Origin: Clytia hemisphaerica
Taxonomy: Eukaryota > Cnidaria > Hydrozoa > Leptothecata > Clytiidae
Direction of reading: 5' to 3'
DNA length: 64,000 nucleotides
Assembly: GCA_902728285.1 (NCBI GenBank)
Contig: CACVBU010000738.1
Span: 686,370-750,369, forward strand
Part shown: one piece after another, positions 56,301 to 64,000 of the stretch
How positions within the stretch are numbered: position 1 is the first letter of the stretch
How the letters are laid out: each line of letters begins with the position of its first letter
The notes under the pieces: generated by a model
Databases searched by the model: none
Told to the model about the DNA's origin: nothing
The model's input: the letters and a program-made list of their open reading frames with translations, nothing else
Program-made: the position numbers and the translations under genes

Positions 56301-57831
56301 AAAAAATATATTTGGGCAAATTTGGGCCAAAAACTGCCTAAAAATAGGGTTTTTTGGACTTTGTGCAAAATTCTGTCATTACTTTTTTCTGATTTTTTGT
56401 ACAAAGATGGAGGGCAAGATTCTTTAAAGAATGACTGAAGTGGTTTTTCCCGGATAATTCTTATTCGCCTTAAAAAACGGATTTTCGTATTTTGGGGGAA
56501 ATTCCCTTAAACCAAATAAGAAAATATAGCTTTTCTCAATGTTGACTCGTTATTTTTTTCTGATTTTTTGCACAATGATGTAAAATGGCTGAAGTGGTTT
56601 TTCCCAGATAATTCTTATTCGCCTTAAAAAACGGATTTTCGTATTTTGGGGAAATTCCCTTTAACCAAATAAGAAAATATAGCTTTTCTCAAAGTTGACT
56701 CATAATTTTTTTTGATTTTTTGCACAATGATGCAAAATGGCAATGCCTAAAATGTGACGGAGCCCAATTTTCGAAAAAAATATATGGGCAAATTTGGGCC
56801 AAAAACTACCTAAAAATAGGGTTTTTTGGACTTTGTGCAAAATCTTGTCATTACTTTTTTCTGATTTTTTGTACAAAGATGGAGGGCAAGATTCTTTAAA
56901 GAATGGCTGAAGTGTTTTTTCCTGGAAAATTCTTATTCGCCTTAAAAGACGGATTTTCGTATTTTGGGGAAATTCCCTTTAACCAAATAAGAAAATATAG
57001 CTTTTCTCAATGTTGACTCATAATTTTTTTCTGATTTTTTGCACAATGATGCAAAATGACAATGCCCAAAATGTGACGGAGCCAGATTTTTAAGGAAAAT
57101 CTTTTGGGCAACTTTGGGCCAAAAACAGCTTAAAAGGTTTTTTGGGTCTGAATGGTTTAAGTGATTTTCGTATTTGGGGACATTCCTTTTTACCATTTTA
57201 CAATATTCAACACACAAGCTTTATTTTTCCATTCTGAATTTTTGTACAATTATTGTCACTTTTTTCTTATTTTCATCTGATGCTAATCATTAGGTAGGTC
57301 CATTCAGCATGTTGCTTGTTTTAATTATGTCGCTTCTAAAACTTTGCATTTCTTTGCATTCATTCGTCGGCCATTCTTTGACCAACCTTTGGACGAGTGT
57401 CTATTCGGTATTTTGCCCTACATTAGAAAGTTTTGGCATCTTCGGGGTTAAAAATCTGTTAAAAAATCCGGGTTTTTTTTAATCAAGTTGAATTTTGGAA
57501 TTTTGAACTTAGTTTAGCTTTGGTAACCATGATCAAAACGACATCAGTTTAACATCAATACCACCATAATTGGGTGTTATGGGTGTTACATATTACTCTA
57601 TGACTATGAGCCTTGTGAAATAACTTTATTCAATATCAATGAAAATGGCTACGGAAATTCCATTTGAACTGACATACTTATTCATTTATACAAACCTTTG
57701 ATTCATTTTAGCCTGACAAAGATGCTATGATTCAACTTGAGCCTGGAAATACACATATAATCAACCATGTGGATGAAAAGTTGAGGGTCAAAATAAAAAA
57801 TGCATTGTTATCTTGTCTACTGATTGTTTGA
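38320..57831 (+). CDS. INTS9: Integrator complex subunit 9
   Basis: Catalytically inactive MBL/beta-CASP partner of INTS11 in the Integrator complex (snRNA 3' processing and transcription termination). I traced 24 GT-AG exons, all in phase: 38320-38328 (only Met-Lys-Leu), 39429-39559, 39728-39791, 40462-40524, 40747-40830, 41135-41190, 41280-41366, 41560-41619, 41946-42006, 42205-42294, 42525-42681, 42869-42918, 43223-43353, 43765-43825, 43922-43964, 44472-44600, 45220-45275, 45465-45533, 45989-46069, 54347-54433, 54767-54882, 55108-55183, 55562-55618, 57712-57831. Total 645 residues (human about 658). Landmarks: [66 protein letters not shown]. No HxHxDH metal motif, as expected for INTS9. 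Exons 19 and 20 flank a full LTR retrotransposon. Confidence 0.95.
40066..40295. mobile_element. Long-armed MITE in an INTS9 intron
   Basis: Arms of nearly 50 bp, starting AGCTCTAGTTTAGACGGCC and running through GCCCTGCCTATTCTAATTGT, pair almost perfectly. TTA flanks both sides (tta before gctctag, tta after ctagagc), suggesting a 3-bp target duplication. Confidence 0.8.
44751..44945 (+). repeat. Two-copy tandem repeat, about 104 bp unit
   Basis: CTTAGAGCATCTC...TTTAGCTCACAGGCCAAA is followed at once by a diverged second copy beginning CTTAGAACATCTC. Within an INTS9 intron. Confidence 0.65.
45573..45861. mobile_element. Foldback element in an INTS9 intron
   Basis: The left arm (ACTAGAACCACTGTCC, ATATACCCTGGACCAA, TCTTTGATCGGAGTT, GGTACCC) pairs imperfectly with the right arm (GGTACC, AACTTCGATCAAAGA, TTGGTCCAGGGATATA, ACTAGAACGGAC). 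About 290 bp, non-coding. Confidence 0.6.
46137..47058 (+). repeat. 5' LTR of the BEL/Pao element
   Basis: 922 bp, starting TGTAAACTAAAG and ending GTCTGTTAC. Compared by eye with the 3' LTR I see one clear difference (AGCTTAG against AACTTAG, near 46818). It contains no meaningful ORF. Confidence 0.93.
47082..49760 (+). CDS. BEL/Pao gag-protease ORF
   Basis: The frame is open from inside the LTR, but the first ATG is at 47082, 24 nt after the LTR ends, giving about 892 residues. Order: Ser/Asn-rich N-terminus, a long alpha-helical part, a DUF1759-type gag core (KLSKFKGYD... through [11 protein letters not shown]), zinc-knuckle cysteines ([31 protein letters not shown]), and a retropepsin-type aspartic site [12 protein letters not shown]. 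The ORF ends within the start of the pol ORF, overlapping it in a different frame. Confidence 0.88.
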   Translation: MRRSKREAATKPINYKSFANSGQRLPPNQPTVSTSPTSSDSETNLEKSSLQTTFNLYESLYESDQSDTSSTDANLSKLIQTLSLQEQTESTMDHDIKQLSVEHNVLCSDIADFGMDYDIEFMSFNELEDVLQNLMKMRNRLKIIHSELSKVITDEDVYEKTFLKVFNDAITNTREIIQRIHSRRQSVRPIDKPIQDAHQNKLVSDFLMKEVKGTIKTLKAVFDKKPAEFNYDELILAERNISANQQSMNNLSKQMEKILLSQHNFPNDEIKTVTTSYDALVVSKSMYVTNLEATLKHQEIAKEQKFQSSKLNIKLSKFKGYDSSSDFYSFKTDFDKLHAKSTPTAHLPDLIKNNYLEGPALTLVKGVDDIDEIWRRLKSSYGDPKLLLSKKLSTLNKATRLWRNRDPEKQIETISSMLNFMRDAMNLSRKHQIENFLFYGKTLEDIYQLMDDARQTKWFSFLEGKTLNQPDVWEEFIKFLETELSIQQLKLLHCSQPTSDTGKQTPGNGKQGPSGGGRSSHHTDYKNPIIQTKCFICGATGHIQTNGPNNSKLLQYFSCPEFVQMKPSQRFNTLRQKGYCTQCLFPGAQQSKGKHQEGRCQREFTCPHPSHDNFDVKKHVLVCQDHASTPECHQVLQNFKERCILRQTRLQQFSKDIKLVFHIDTQSYNSRRKTTQPSDVDSTDNDDDNDAIYILQTVIVDGQLFTIFFDSGCSDMVISENAVKRLGERAKVEYSGDIPIGGVGNVQTYSSGSYKVNIPLHNGYDAQLKGLCLPKITSTFPTYELKQVEEDIISAFQKTGGNPDDLPSLPSSVGGEVDIMLGIKYHRYHPKEVFQLTTGLTIFQSLFNNSDGSRGVVGGPHRAFNIINQHHIAVNQMNTFLATHRKLYSSRS
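49714..53382 (+). CDS. BEL/Pao pol ORF: reverse transcriptase, RNase H, integrase
   Basis: Open from just after a TGA at 49711-49713, in the +1 frame relative to gag-protease and overlapping it by 47 nt. There is no ATG near its start, so it is likely read as a fusion. It has a [11 protein letters not shown] motif (RT motif A), YVDDCLSG (RT active site), RNase H with DTADAS and RGELFAATL, an H2C2 integrase zinc region (HWNH...CERC) and a DDE-type integrase core ([28 protein letters not shown]). No internal stop is seen, so the element may be recently active. Confidence 0.9.
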   Translation: MHSLQLIVNYTLPEVDLIHVKVEKDHQQNLMLEFDDQHPTALVTRNSKVFEEAENAGSQITYRCVHCRDCKECKISESIESISLKEEVEQHLINQSVSVELKNRISHASLPLLHNPETKLVNNKHKALKVYFQQLRKLDKEPSDKKDVITSEAKLQSMGYVDYVENLTPQQQQMLSNTKVVNFIPWRAVWKPNSLSTPCRIVFDASQPTDSGYSLNDILAKGTNNMNRLVEILIRWSLHHTAFHTDIRKMYNSVRLREHHWCLQRYIWEEQLDKTKIPKEKVIKTLIYGVKSSGNQSERALRETGRLSSEDYPEVAKIVMKDIYVDDCLSGEKSMELATQRADELEIVVNRGGFSLKGITFSHQKPKPDLTSDGESIGVAGMKWYPEEDVVSLDVSELNFAKKVRGKKPVKINDVPLNLTRRQCVSKVAELYDISGKITPLTAAMKLDLHHLVDLGIGWDDRIPDNLRQIWDSHFKMMEEISQIKYRRAIVPEDAINLEINSIDTADASKNIACVAIYARFKRKCGKFSCQLVFARSRLIPDGTTQPRGELFAATLNAHTGEVVRRAFGSNLKSSLKLTDSQIALFWINGVEKQLKPWVRSRVTEVHRFTELASWKFVSTENMIADIGTRRGTTISDVSSNSTWFNGFDWMHDPEDTFPVKSVDQVKLTNEELKAAKKEQILPIVDPITIPPSIHFSSINQRFDFSEYLVNPMKYGWTKSLAIMSAIFQFVSNFACRKKRLSRIALQPCEKSTFQYFFTKATEEVQSFSLKKKYERISTMKDGILHYTGRILPTNNVTATGKLTNIMLDLTASSFFVPLVDRHSPIAYSIVDHVHWNHPVAKHAGVETVLRYVLQISYIIDGRDLVKLVRRRCERCRYIAKKTINVEMGPISDHNLNIAPPFYSTQVDLCGPFTSYSNFHKRTTIKIWMVIFCCTTTSATKIKIMDDYSTPAFILSFTRFASEVGYPKYLLPDEGSQLVKGCGTLKLSFRDIQNRLFQDVLVDFQTCPVSGHHMHGKVERKIQEIKKSLNINFDKYRFSVLQWETVASQLSNTINDAPLALYGHSEFEVSDILTPNRLLLGRNNNRSPSFPVNITSKPDKFLKQNEELFNAWFEVWLTVHLPKLMHQPKWFDNTFNLKVGDIVLFLKQESQLCNTYQYGKIKSVETSKDDRIRRCQVEYRNHTENVNRTTFRAVRGLVMIHPVDELPLFHELIISDIDNLSN
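53408..54329 (+). repeat. 3' LTR of the BEL/Pao element
   Basis: 922 bp, the same length as the 5' LTR and all but identical. Ends GTCTGTTAC, followed by CATGCTATTTCTTATAG, the INTS9 acceptor. Confidence 0.93.
55839..57200 (+). repeat. About 320-bp satellite-like tandem repeat in an INTS9 intron
   Basis: It begins with a GTCC microsatellite (55839-55874). AGCTTTTCTCA recurs at about 55881, 56205, 56528, 56681 and 56999, so spacings are 324, 323, 153 and 318 bp; the third unit is internally deleted. Each unit has CTGATTTTTTGCACAATGAT and TAAAAATAGGGTTTTTTGG. ORFs in it are repeat artefacts. Confidence 0.85.
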
Positions 57832-59528
57832 AAATGAGGAAGAAATTGTCAAATGGAATTGCACGATTCTAATTCTTTTGTCAGAGAAAGGTGACTTTTG
57901 AGATTGTATCTATTAGTGAATCACGTTTATTGGCTAATGAAATGGGCGTTGACGTATCACTTGATATTCTCCAGAACCTTTCTGTAATTGGGTGGTCCCA
58001 GTGAATGATTTACCGCCGGCCCAGTGACTGAGCCCAAGTTAAATAAATGATAATTTGTTTGGCAATTGGCAAGCTATGAAGAGTTATACTTACTTGAAAT
58101 TTATGCATGATATTATGATTATCATTGCTTTCATAGGACAGCCAAGAAATGAAAAGATTACAATTGTAAAGGCTGTTGAAAAATGAATTTAAAAACGGAA
58201 TTTAACGTGAACATTAAAAACATACCTTTAACTTAAGAGGAAAATATTTTTTTTAAAAGCCGGAAAATTTACAAGATGAATATCTTTAACAAAATATATT
58301 TATTTCACCTGATTTTTGTTTGTGAATTTACTTTACATACCCTATATGGATACATTTTTGCGAATCACCCCTCTTTTGAACCTAGTTTCATTCATTTTCC
58401 TAGGCGTTTTGGCCAAAAGACGATTTTAAAGAGTTATTAGCCAAATTCGCGAAAATTAATTCACGCAAAATTTAATTGTAAGGTAATTGACTATGTTAAA
58501 ATCATTCAAAAATCCAAGTGAGAAAACGATACTCTGCAATTCCCCGATTGGGGTTTTTAAGGGCTCTGGCCATAGTCAAAAACTTTATTTTGGTATTTGA
58601 GCATAAAAGTAACATTCAGGTTCCTTTACACTTTTAACAAAGAATTGACTTTACGAATGGCTTTTTAATCAAATCTCTTAAAAGTAATTAAGAATTTAAA
58701 CAGTTTGCCAGGGTTAAAAATGAGGGTAGCCCCTAGTCATTTACTAGTTTGACGTTTTTAAGCAAAATCAAACCAAAGAAAAAATGAAATTTACCTAGGG
58801 AATCCCTCTTAAATAGGTTCCAAAAACAGCTAAGAAGAAATCTGAATTAAAGGGTTTCAGACTTGGCGGCGGAGAGGAATTTGCCCCTTTTTTCGTCCAG
58901 TATGGCGGAATTTAACGAAAATCGGAGGGAATTTTGGAAAATAAATACACTGTCGGAGACAGAGAATAGATAGAGAAGGGCTATTTTAGTTTAGAAAAAC
59001 GGAATTTAGAAAATAATTGGTCAGAAATTTGGGATTGGTTTGATTTTGACTGAGATTGGGAGTATTTTACGGCAGAATCAGGTATGTACCACCGTATTTA
59101 GAGCGGAAAAAGCCACGATATTATTTGTTTCCTTTATAACAAACACCACAGTTGAGAAATTTCCCAAATCTGAAGAGAGTCTTTCCACGTAAGGGTTTTA
59201 GTCTGTATCAAACACTCTTTGCTGAAAAGATTATGCAATAAGAAAAGATGTATGGTTAAGTGAGGTTTCTTGAATAAACATCCCCTTGACAGGTTGTATG
59301 TTAAGGGTGACAAATATCCTTAAAAAAGCTCTTCATCATCGATCCTTCACTTGGAAATATCGTGACATTTTCAATTACACTACATTAAAATCATGATGCT
59401 TAATTCACATGGATCCTAGTCTATACACAGCCCTGATATTTACGGCTAATTTAAAAATTCAATGGTGTAGAGGGTCTGTTGTCATTGTCTTTTCTAATTT
59501 GAGAATTTTCAAACCGACCGCTACGATG

Positions 59529-59660
59529 CAGGTTTTCCTATGAATTCCGACTTGTACAACTTCTTGAAGTAGCTGGCATTGGCATCTCTCCTCAATACAT
59601 GACCAAACCAGTTTATCCTTCTTTTATTCACCATGTCAAGGATATCTTCTTCATCACATT
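59529..59660 (-). pseudogene. LINE reverse-transcriptase C-terminal relic
   Basis: Minus-strand translation reads DILDMVNKRRINWFGHVLRR, the W-x-GHVLRR signature found after the RT domain in many non-LTR retrotransposons. It is isolated and soon meets a stop, so it is a fragment. Confidence 0.6.
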
Positions 59661-60399
59661 GAAGATAAAATAGTCAAATACTTATTCCACTGTCTTTTTG
59701 AGCTGAAAACAAATATTGTTATTTATTGAAGTTTTGATTGCCTAATTGCTATCACCACTAAGTGGTAGCAATAAATTTTTACTGGGGAACTGAGACAGGG
59801 GTGAAATAACGAGGAATTGGCTTAGGACTTGCTTTGTTAGAATTAGCTATTTATAAGAACAAAGTGTGCGAAATTTCATCTAAAATTACCAACTAGATCA
59901 AAAGTTAAGGGGTAGTACAGGAAAAGCCCCCCCCCCCTCAAAGCCTAGTATGAATTAGGGTTAAATTCTGAAAAACATTGAAATATCCAAAATTGTCAAT
60001 ATATTTCAACGGCGATTGTAGTGACATTTCTGATTTTGGTGTAATTTTATATACAGTAAAATGAAATAAAATTGATGAAATGAATGAACAGATGAAATAA
60101 AATTGCTTGATTGAGACGAGTCCGATAATACGGAAGATTATCGGGTACAATTTAGCAAAAGTTATCCTTGGAAATAAAGAAAATTAAAAAAAGCACCGCT
60201 ATTCGATTTTTAATCAAAATTTTGTAAATTTCGGCCAAATTATTGCACTATAATGGTAGAATTTTGAGGGTCAAATTTTTGTCCACGCACAGTCGTTTTC
60301 AGATTGAGTGCCCCTCTGGGTATGTCAATAAGAAATCGTTTACTTAACTATTAGCCATAGCTAAAGTTACTTTTTGAAGAACAGCTCTCGATTTTTTTA

Positions 60400-60600
60400 A
60401 TTAATTCTATTTTTGTTATATTTTATGCAAATTTAATTGTACGATTTTCGCTGTTTTTGATTGAAAAAACAAACATTTAAAAATTAAAAATTTAATCAAT
60501 TTTAGATTAATTCTGTTTTTGTAATATTTACGCAAATTTAATTACACGATTTTCGCTGTTTTGATCGAAAAACAAATATATTTACAAAATTAAAAATTGA
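60400..60600 (+). repeat. Diverged two-copy tandem repeat, about 110 bp unit
   Basis: TTAATTCTATTTTTGTTATA...CGATTTTCGCTG at about 60400 is repeated from about 60508 with scattered changes. It lies within 400 bp upstream of the receptor start. Confidence 0.65.
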
Positions 60601-60798
60601 AAATAACTAAAAACAGTTGTAAATAGAAAAATGAAATGAAAAATCAAATGGAAACTATTTCAGACTTCCGTGAGCTAGCGCCCAATCAACAGGCAGTATC
60701 TATATTTAAATTTCGAAGACAATTTCTAAGTCACGAAGCATTCATCTGGGATCCAAGAGCGTCATCAAATTGTTATTCAAATCAATCAAATTCAGACT

Positions 60799-63315
60799 AT
60801 GGGCAATATGCGCTCTATTGCTATATACATTGTTCTTTTGTTATTATTATTGTTATTCCATGGATCAGAGTCGCTTTTTCGCCGACTTATTCGTCGTTTT
60901 AACCGACGACGAACAACTCTTAAACCGACAATCCCTTCTACAGGTACCGTCTTTCCGACGTTATCGTCGAAAAACAGAACGATTCTCAGTACAACAACTA
61001 ATCCCTCGAACCAACATTCTAATATACAAATTCCACCAATAGGAGAGCCATATTATGTAATGGGTGTCGGTTCGGCATGCTACAGCATTTCAACCAATCA
61101 AACGAAAGTATTTAATGATCAAGCAAGAATTCATGATAAAGCTATCCGATATTTCATCACACAAAATGAGCAAGTCAACCCTGGGAATAAATTGTTTCAA
61201 TATCAGCATTATGATGTTTGTAATAGCAATGATGTGTTATTGGATCTCCTGGTTGATTTGTTGCTCAATGACACATTCACCGTCCTAAAAAATCCATCTA
61301 ACAAAGTAGGATATCCAGTACCAGACTGGAAATATGAATCAAAGATTTTGGTCCTTTTAGTTTATTTAAACAGACAACAGTTTCAGCTACTGGTTGAAGT
61401 TTTAAGCCAGACTAACATTTTGATTATGAATCTTAGAGAGAGTATAAGCCTCCACTACAATGAGTATTTGCTGTCTTCCCAATGGATATCTGATGCTAGT
61501 ATCAAGAATTTTGGAAGATATTTCAAAGCCATGCTACAGGGGCTAAATTGTAAATACGTGACAATGGTTTTGCTAAGAAAAAATCCTTATCATTTCGAAC
61601 TGTATCGTAACATACTTCTTAATCATCAAATTTGTTTGAACATCGAAATTATAAACAAAGAAGACAATGTACAAGATGTTATTCAAAAACTCCGTCAAGA
61701 TGATCAAAATGGCTTGATCATTTTACTTGGTGATGAAGATAAACAAACAAGGCTTCTTAACAACTATGGTCCTTCAAATCAAACTTGGTTTGTGAATGAA
61801 AACTACAGTAAAAACATCTCTTCTGAGCTTGGGAATGTCATTTCTTTCAGAGATAATACTATAATGAAGTATTCTTCGAATATGAAAGGTTTAACAAACT
61901 TTATAATGAGATCAAATCTTACCAACTCCTTATCAGAACTTGATTACTTTTCAAGGCTTTTCAAAGAAATTAATTTGATTACGGCTTTTATAAAAGACGA
62001 ACTAACCATTAAAAATAAAATCCAAAATTTGAAAGACTTTTTGGAGAAGATTTTTCCAGCCAAGTTAATAGGAGTTCAGAAATTAGGGATCGTGAGTCTT
62101 TTCTCACGGACAGTTTATCATAGGGTATCTGTCGGACAGAAAGTAGCAGTAAAGGGCAAGTCAATTCTGAAATATCTATTATACACACCATCACAGTATA
62201 TTGTTGAACAAATCGGAAAGTATAGTAAAGAAAATATCTGCCCTCAAGTTGTCTGTCAACCAGGAAATGAATATCTTTACACCAAGTTGGCTGATAATAC
62301 TACGGATTGGGATACCACATACCGTTGGACGTGTCAACTTTGTGCACAAGGATTCTATAAACCGCATCAAGGAAATACGACTTGCAATAAATGTCCACAT
62401 GATTATCTTTCGTCCGAAAAACGAGATTCTTGTTATGACCCTTACATTTCAAGAACGCATTCTTTAAAATCACCATTTGTGGTATTCGCTACCATACTGA
62501 CTTCTTTTGGATTGTGTTCATGTGTTTTCGTGTTTGTGGAGTTTTTCAAGTACCGTGCAACCCCTATGATGAAAGCTGCTGATGTCAGCATGACGTATGC
62601 TCATTTAATCATCATTGCTCTAAATTTTGTTTTACTGTTTCTCAGTTACTATGGTGCGCCAAACATCTTAAAATGTCATTTTCGCATGATTTCGTTTACA
62701 GTTTCCTACACAATTATCGTTGGAATTATATTATTGAGAGCACAACAAGTGTTAAAAGCTTTTCAATCAAGAGTCAAAATGACGAAATCAGAAATACGAA
62801 AATCGAGAGCCACAGACGTTTTTCTAATGCTGGTTATCGTTGTGGCAAACAATCTAATTTTAATTGTATTGCTTCAAACCAAACCTTTGATGATTCGAAC
62901 ATTGATTCAAAAACGATTGTTTTTGAAAACTTCATATTGTGGTACTGGATCAAGTCAAAATGTGTTGATTGCGTTTGCCATTTGTCTGCATATAACATGT
63001 TTTGTGCAAGCTTTTCGTGGAAGACGTTTACCAGGTGCTTTTAAAGAAACAATGCCTATTGTTTACGGAAATTTTATTGCGATCGTGGTTTTCATTATTT
63101 TGTACCCGATTGTGTTTTTCCAAAAAGATATTCTTCAAAAAGAGGCTGTTTATTGGTTGGCTATAACACTTAATATGAATGTCTTGATCATCTTCTGTTA
63201 TTTTCGAAGGATTTATTTCGCGATTTTCCGACCAGAGATTAATACAGTGGAATATTCGAGAGCCATTGTCTTGGCAAAGATGAAGAAAGACTCGAATTTG
63301 AGAGTACCAAAGTAA
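60799..63315 (+). CDS. Class C G-protein-coupled receptor (mGluR/CaSR-like), intronless
   Basis: An 838-residue single ORF. The N-terminus has a strong hydrophobic core (residues 8-20) typical of a signal peptide. From about residue 85 (YYVMGVGSACYS) to about 475 there is a periplasmic-binding-like ectodomain, highly diverged. Residues 481-545 form a cysteine-rich linker (CPQVVC, WTCQLCAQGFYKP, CNKCP). From about 560 to 795 seven hydrophobic segments match 7tm_3: FVVFATILTSFGLC, HFRMISFTVSYT, LRAQQVLKAFQSR and so on. A short cytosolic tail ends at 838. The ligand cannot be told: the usual amino-acid-binding signature is not evident to me. Starts 60799 or the next Met at 60808. No intron, like STXBP1 and unlike the other genes. 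Confidence 0.9.
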   Translation: MGNMRSIAIYIVLLLLLLLFHGSESLFRRLIRRFNRRRTTLKPTIPSTGTVFPTLSSKNRTILSTTTNPSNQHSNIQIPPIGEPYYVMGVGSACYSISTNQTKVFNDQARIHDKAIRYFITQNEQVNPGNKLFQYQHYDVCNSNDVLLDLLVDLLLNDTFTVLKNPSNKVGYPVPDWKYESKILVLLVYLNRQQFQLLVEVLSQTNILIMNLRESISLHYNEYLLSSQWISDASIKNFGRYFKAMLQGLNCKYVTMVLLRKNPYHFELYRNILLNHQICLNIEIINKEDNVQDVIQKLRQDDQNGLIILLGDEDKQTRLLNNYGPSNQTWFVNENYSKNISSELGNVISFRDNTIMKYSSNMKGLTNFIMRSNLTNSLSELDYFSRLFKEINLITAFIKDELTIKNKIQNLKDFLEKIFPAKLIGVQKLGIVSLFSRTVYHRVSVGQKVAVKGKSILKYLLYTPSQYIVEQIGKYSKENICPQVVCQPGNEYLYTKLADNTTDWDTTYRWTCQLCAQGFYKPHQGNTTCNKCPHDYLSSEKRDSCYDPYISRTHSLKSPFVVFATILTSFGLCSCVFVFVEFFKYRATPMMKAADVSMTYAHLIIIALNFVLLFLSYYGAPNILKCHFRMISFTVSYTIIVGIILLRAQQVLKAFQSRVKMTKSEIRKSRATDVFLMLVIVVANNLILIVLLQTKPLMIRTLIQKRLFLKTSYCGTGSSQNVLIAFAICLHITCFVQAFRGRRLPGAFKETMPIVYGNFIAIVVFIILYPIVFFQKDILQKEAVYWLAITLNMNVLIIFCYFRRIYFAIFRPEINTVEYSRAIVLAKMKKDSNLRVPK

Positions 63316-64000
63316 CAAAGGACGTATAAAATCCTATTTGTGTAAAATATAAATAAGAAGAATATTATTAACTTACGCATTGTACTTTTTCAAATCTAAT
63401 CACTGTTTAACGACGCCAAATATAAATATCAACTTTGAATTTAATCCAAGATCTTGGACTATCGTCATGGTTATTTTTCTCTGCATTGATTGTTAGCTGA
63501 ATAGAATTGCCATTCAACCTTACAGGTTTGTGTGTGCTAATATATTGCGACTGTAGTACAGTGGTAGAGCATCCGGCTACGGCGAGCAAGGTGGTGGCTT
63601 CAACCCCCAGCCGGGTCATATCAAAGATTCTCAAAATGGTACTTGATGCCTATGCTCAATATTCAGCAATTAAGAGATGGATCAAGGGTAAGTGGAATAA
63701 CCTAGGGATAAAGAGTGGCGCCCTCCCCTATCTTCGGGTACGAGGGGTAAATCACTCGAAAAATTATCGTACACCTCTACAAAAAGTCAAAAAAAAAAGT
63801 CAAAAAGTCAAAAAAAAGTCAAAAAAGTCAAAAAAAAGTCAAAGAAAAAGTCAAAAAGTCAAAAAGTCAAAGAAAAAGTCAAAAATTCTTAGAAAAAAGT
63901 CAAAAAGTCAAATAAAAGTCAATAAAAAGTCTTGTAAAAGTCAAAAAGTTTCTTGAATGGGCGGATGAGTGCTCGGATGAGTGGAGCAAAATTTATGGGC
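63316..64000. other. Right edge: receptor 3' flank and SINE
   Basis: Apart from the SINE at 63547-63945 nothing is recognised. The last 50 bases include a GCGGATGAGTGCTCGGATGAGTGG direct repeat written here as two copies of CGGATGAGTG. Confidence 0.45.
63547..63945 (+). mobile_element. tRNA-derived SINE with AAAAGTC simple-repeat tail
   Basis: The head (63547-63619) is tRNA-like: an A-box-like TAGTACAGTGGTAGAGC and a B-box-like GGCTTCAACCCCC spaced as in a pol III promoter. A unique body of about 160 bp follows, then a tail of repeated AAAAAGTC/AAAAGTC units (63779-63945). The head is too altered to call a working tRNA. Confidence 0.75.

Larger units (their letters stand above)
57832..60798. 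other. Intergenic region between INTS9 and the class C receptor
   Basis: No supported gene. It contains degenerate TTCGCGAAA-like sequence (58370-58470), a LINE relic at 59529-59660, a C-run near 59927, and a two-copy repeat at about 60400-60600 just upstream of the receptor gene. Confidence 0.5.

Noticed and set aside
55830-57217. Several ORFs on both strands
   Set aside because: They are the repeating satellite unit read in different frames.
63547-63619. Functional tRNA gene
   Set aside because: Arms do not pair well enough and it is joined to a SINE body and tail.
63507-63956. 149-codon Lys/Ser-rich ORF
   Set aside because: Translation of the SINE and its simple-repeat tail.

Overview
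The window looks like nuclear DNA of an early-branching or invertebrate animal. It is AT-rich, with short GT-AG introns, intron-rich conserved metazoan genes (PDE2, testin, CNOT7, OGT, INTS9, a neuronal-type Munc18 and a class C receptor) and many small inverted-repeat transposons. Telomere-like TTAGGG motifs inside a minisatellite, an intronless class C receptor and repeats built around TTCGCGAAA would suit a sponge, placozoan or cnidarian. I cannot fix the phylum from sequence alone. Gene identities rest on exon-by-exon translation and remembered family sequences; no search was run.

Layout. 1-2486 (+): last exons of a PDE2-type cyclic nucleotide phosphodiesterase. 2487-5363: intergenic, with a roughly 42-bp minisatellite. 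5364-10688 (-): testin (TES), six coding exons. 11362-17618 (-): CNOT7/8 deadenylase, six exons; its 3.3-kb last intron holds an unrelated + strand gene (12450-14514) for a coiled-coil protein with two EF-hands. 17619-23111: transposon-rich, including a 1.3-kb element with long inverted repeats. About 23112-30026 (+): O-GlcNAc transferase (OGT). 30027-36072: gene-poor, with inverted-repeat elements. 36073-37866 (-): intronless Munc18/STXBP1. 38320-57831 (+): INTS9, 24 coding exons, with a complete BEL/Pao LTR retrotransposon (46137-54329) inside one intron. 57832-60798: intergenic. 60799-63315 (+): intronless class C GPCR. 63316-64000: tRNA-derived SINE with a simple-repeat tail.

The most interesting biology is in OGT. 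Two adjacent 101-nt exons (26359-26459 and 26521-26621) each encode one 34-residue TPR unit. Both start in phase 0 and end in phase 2, and a 61-nt intron separates them. Joining them shifts the frame into a stop, so they can only be used one at a time: a candidate mutually exclusive exon pair that swaps one TPR in the substrate-selecting superhelix. OGT also carries an apparent one-base deletion near 23370.

The genes do not form an operon or pathway. TES and CNOT7 lie in tandem on the minus strand; STXBP1 and INTS9 diverge from a 453-bp spacer that probably holds both promoters. The rest of the story is mobile DNA: at least a dozen foldback elements sit in introns and spacers, including one inserted inside another, plus a BEL/Pao element with almost identical LTRs, which implies a recent insertion.
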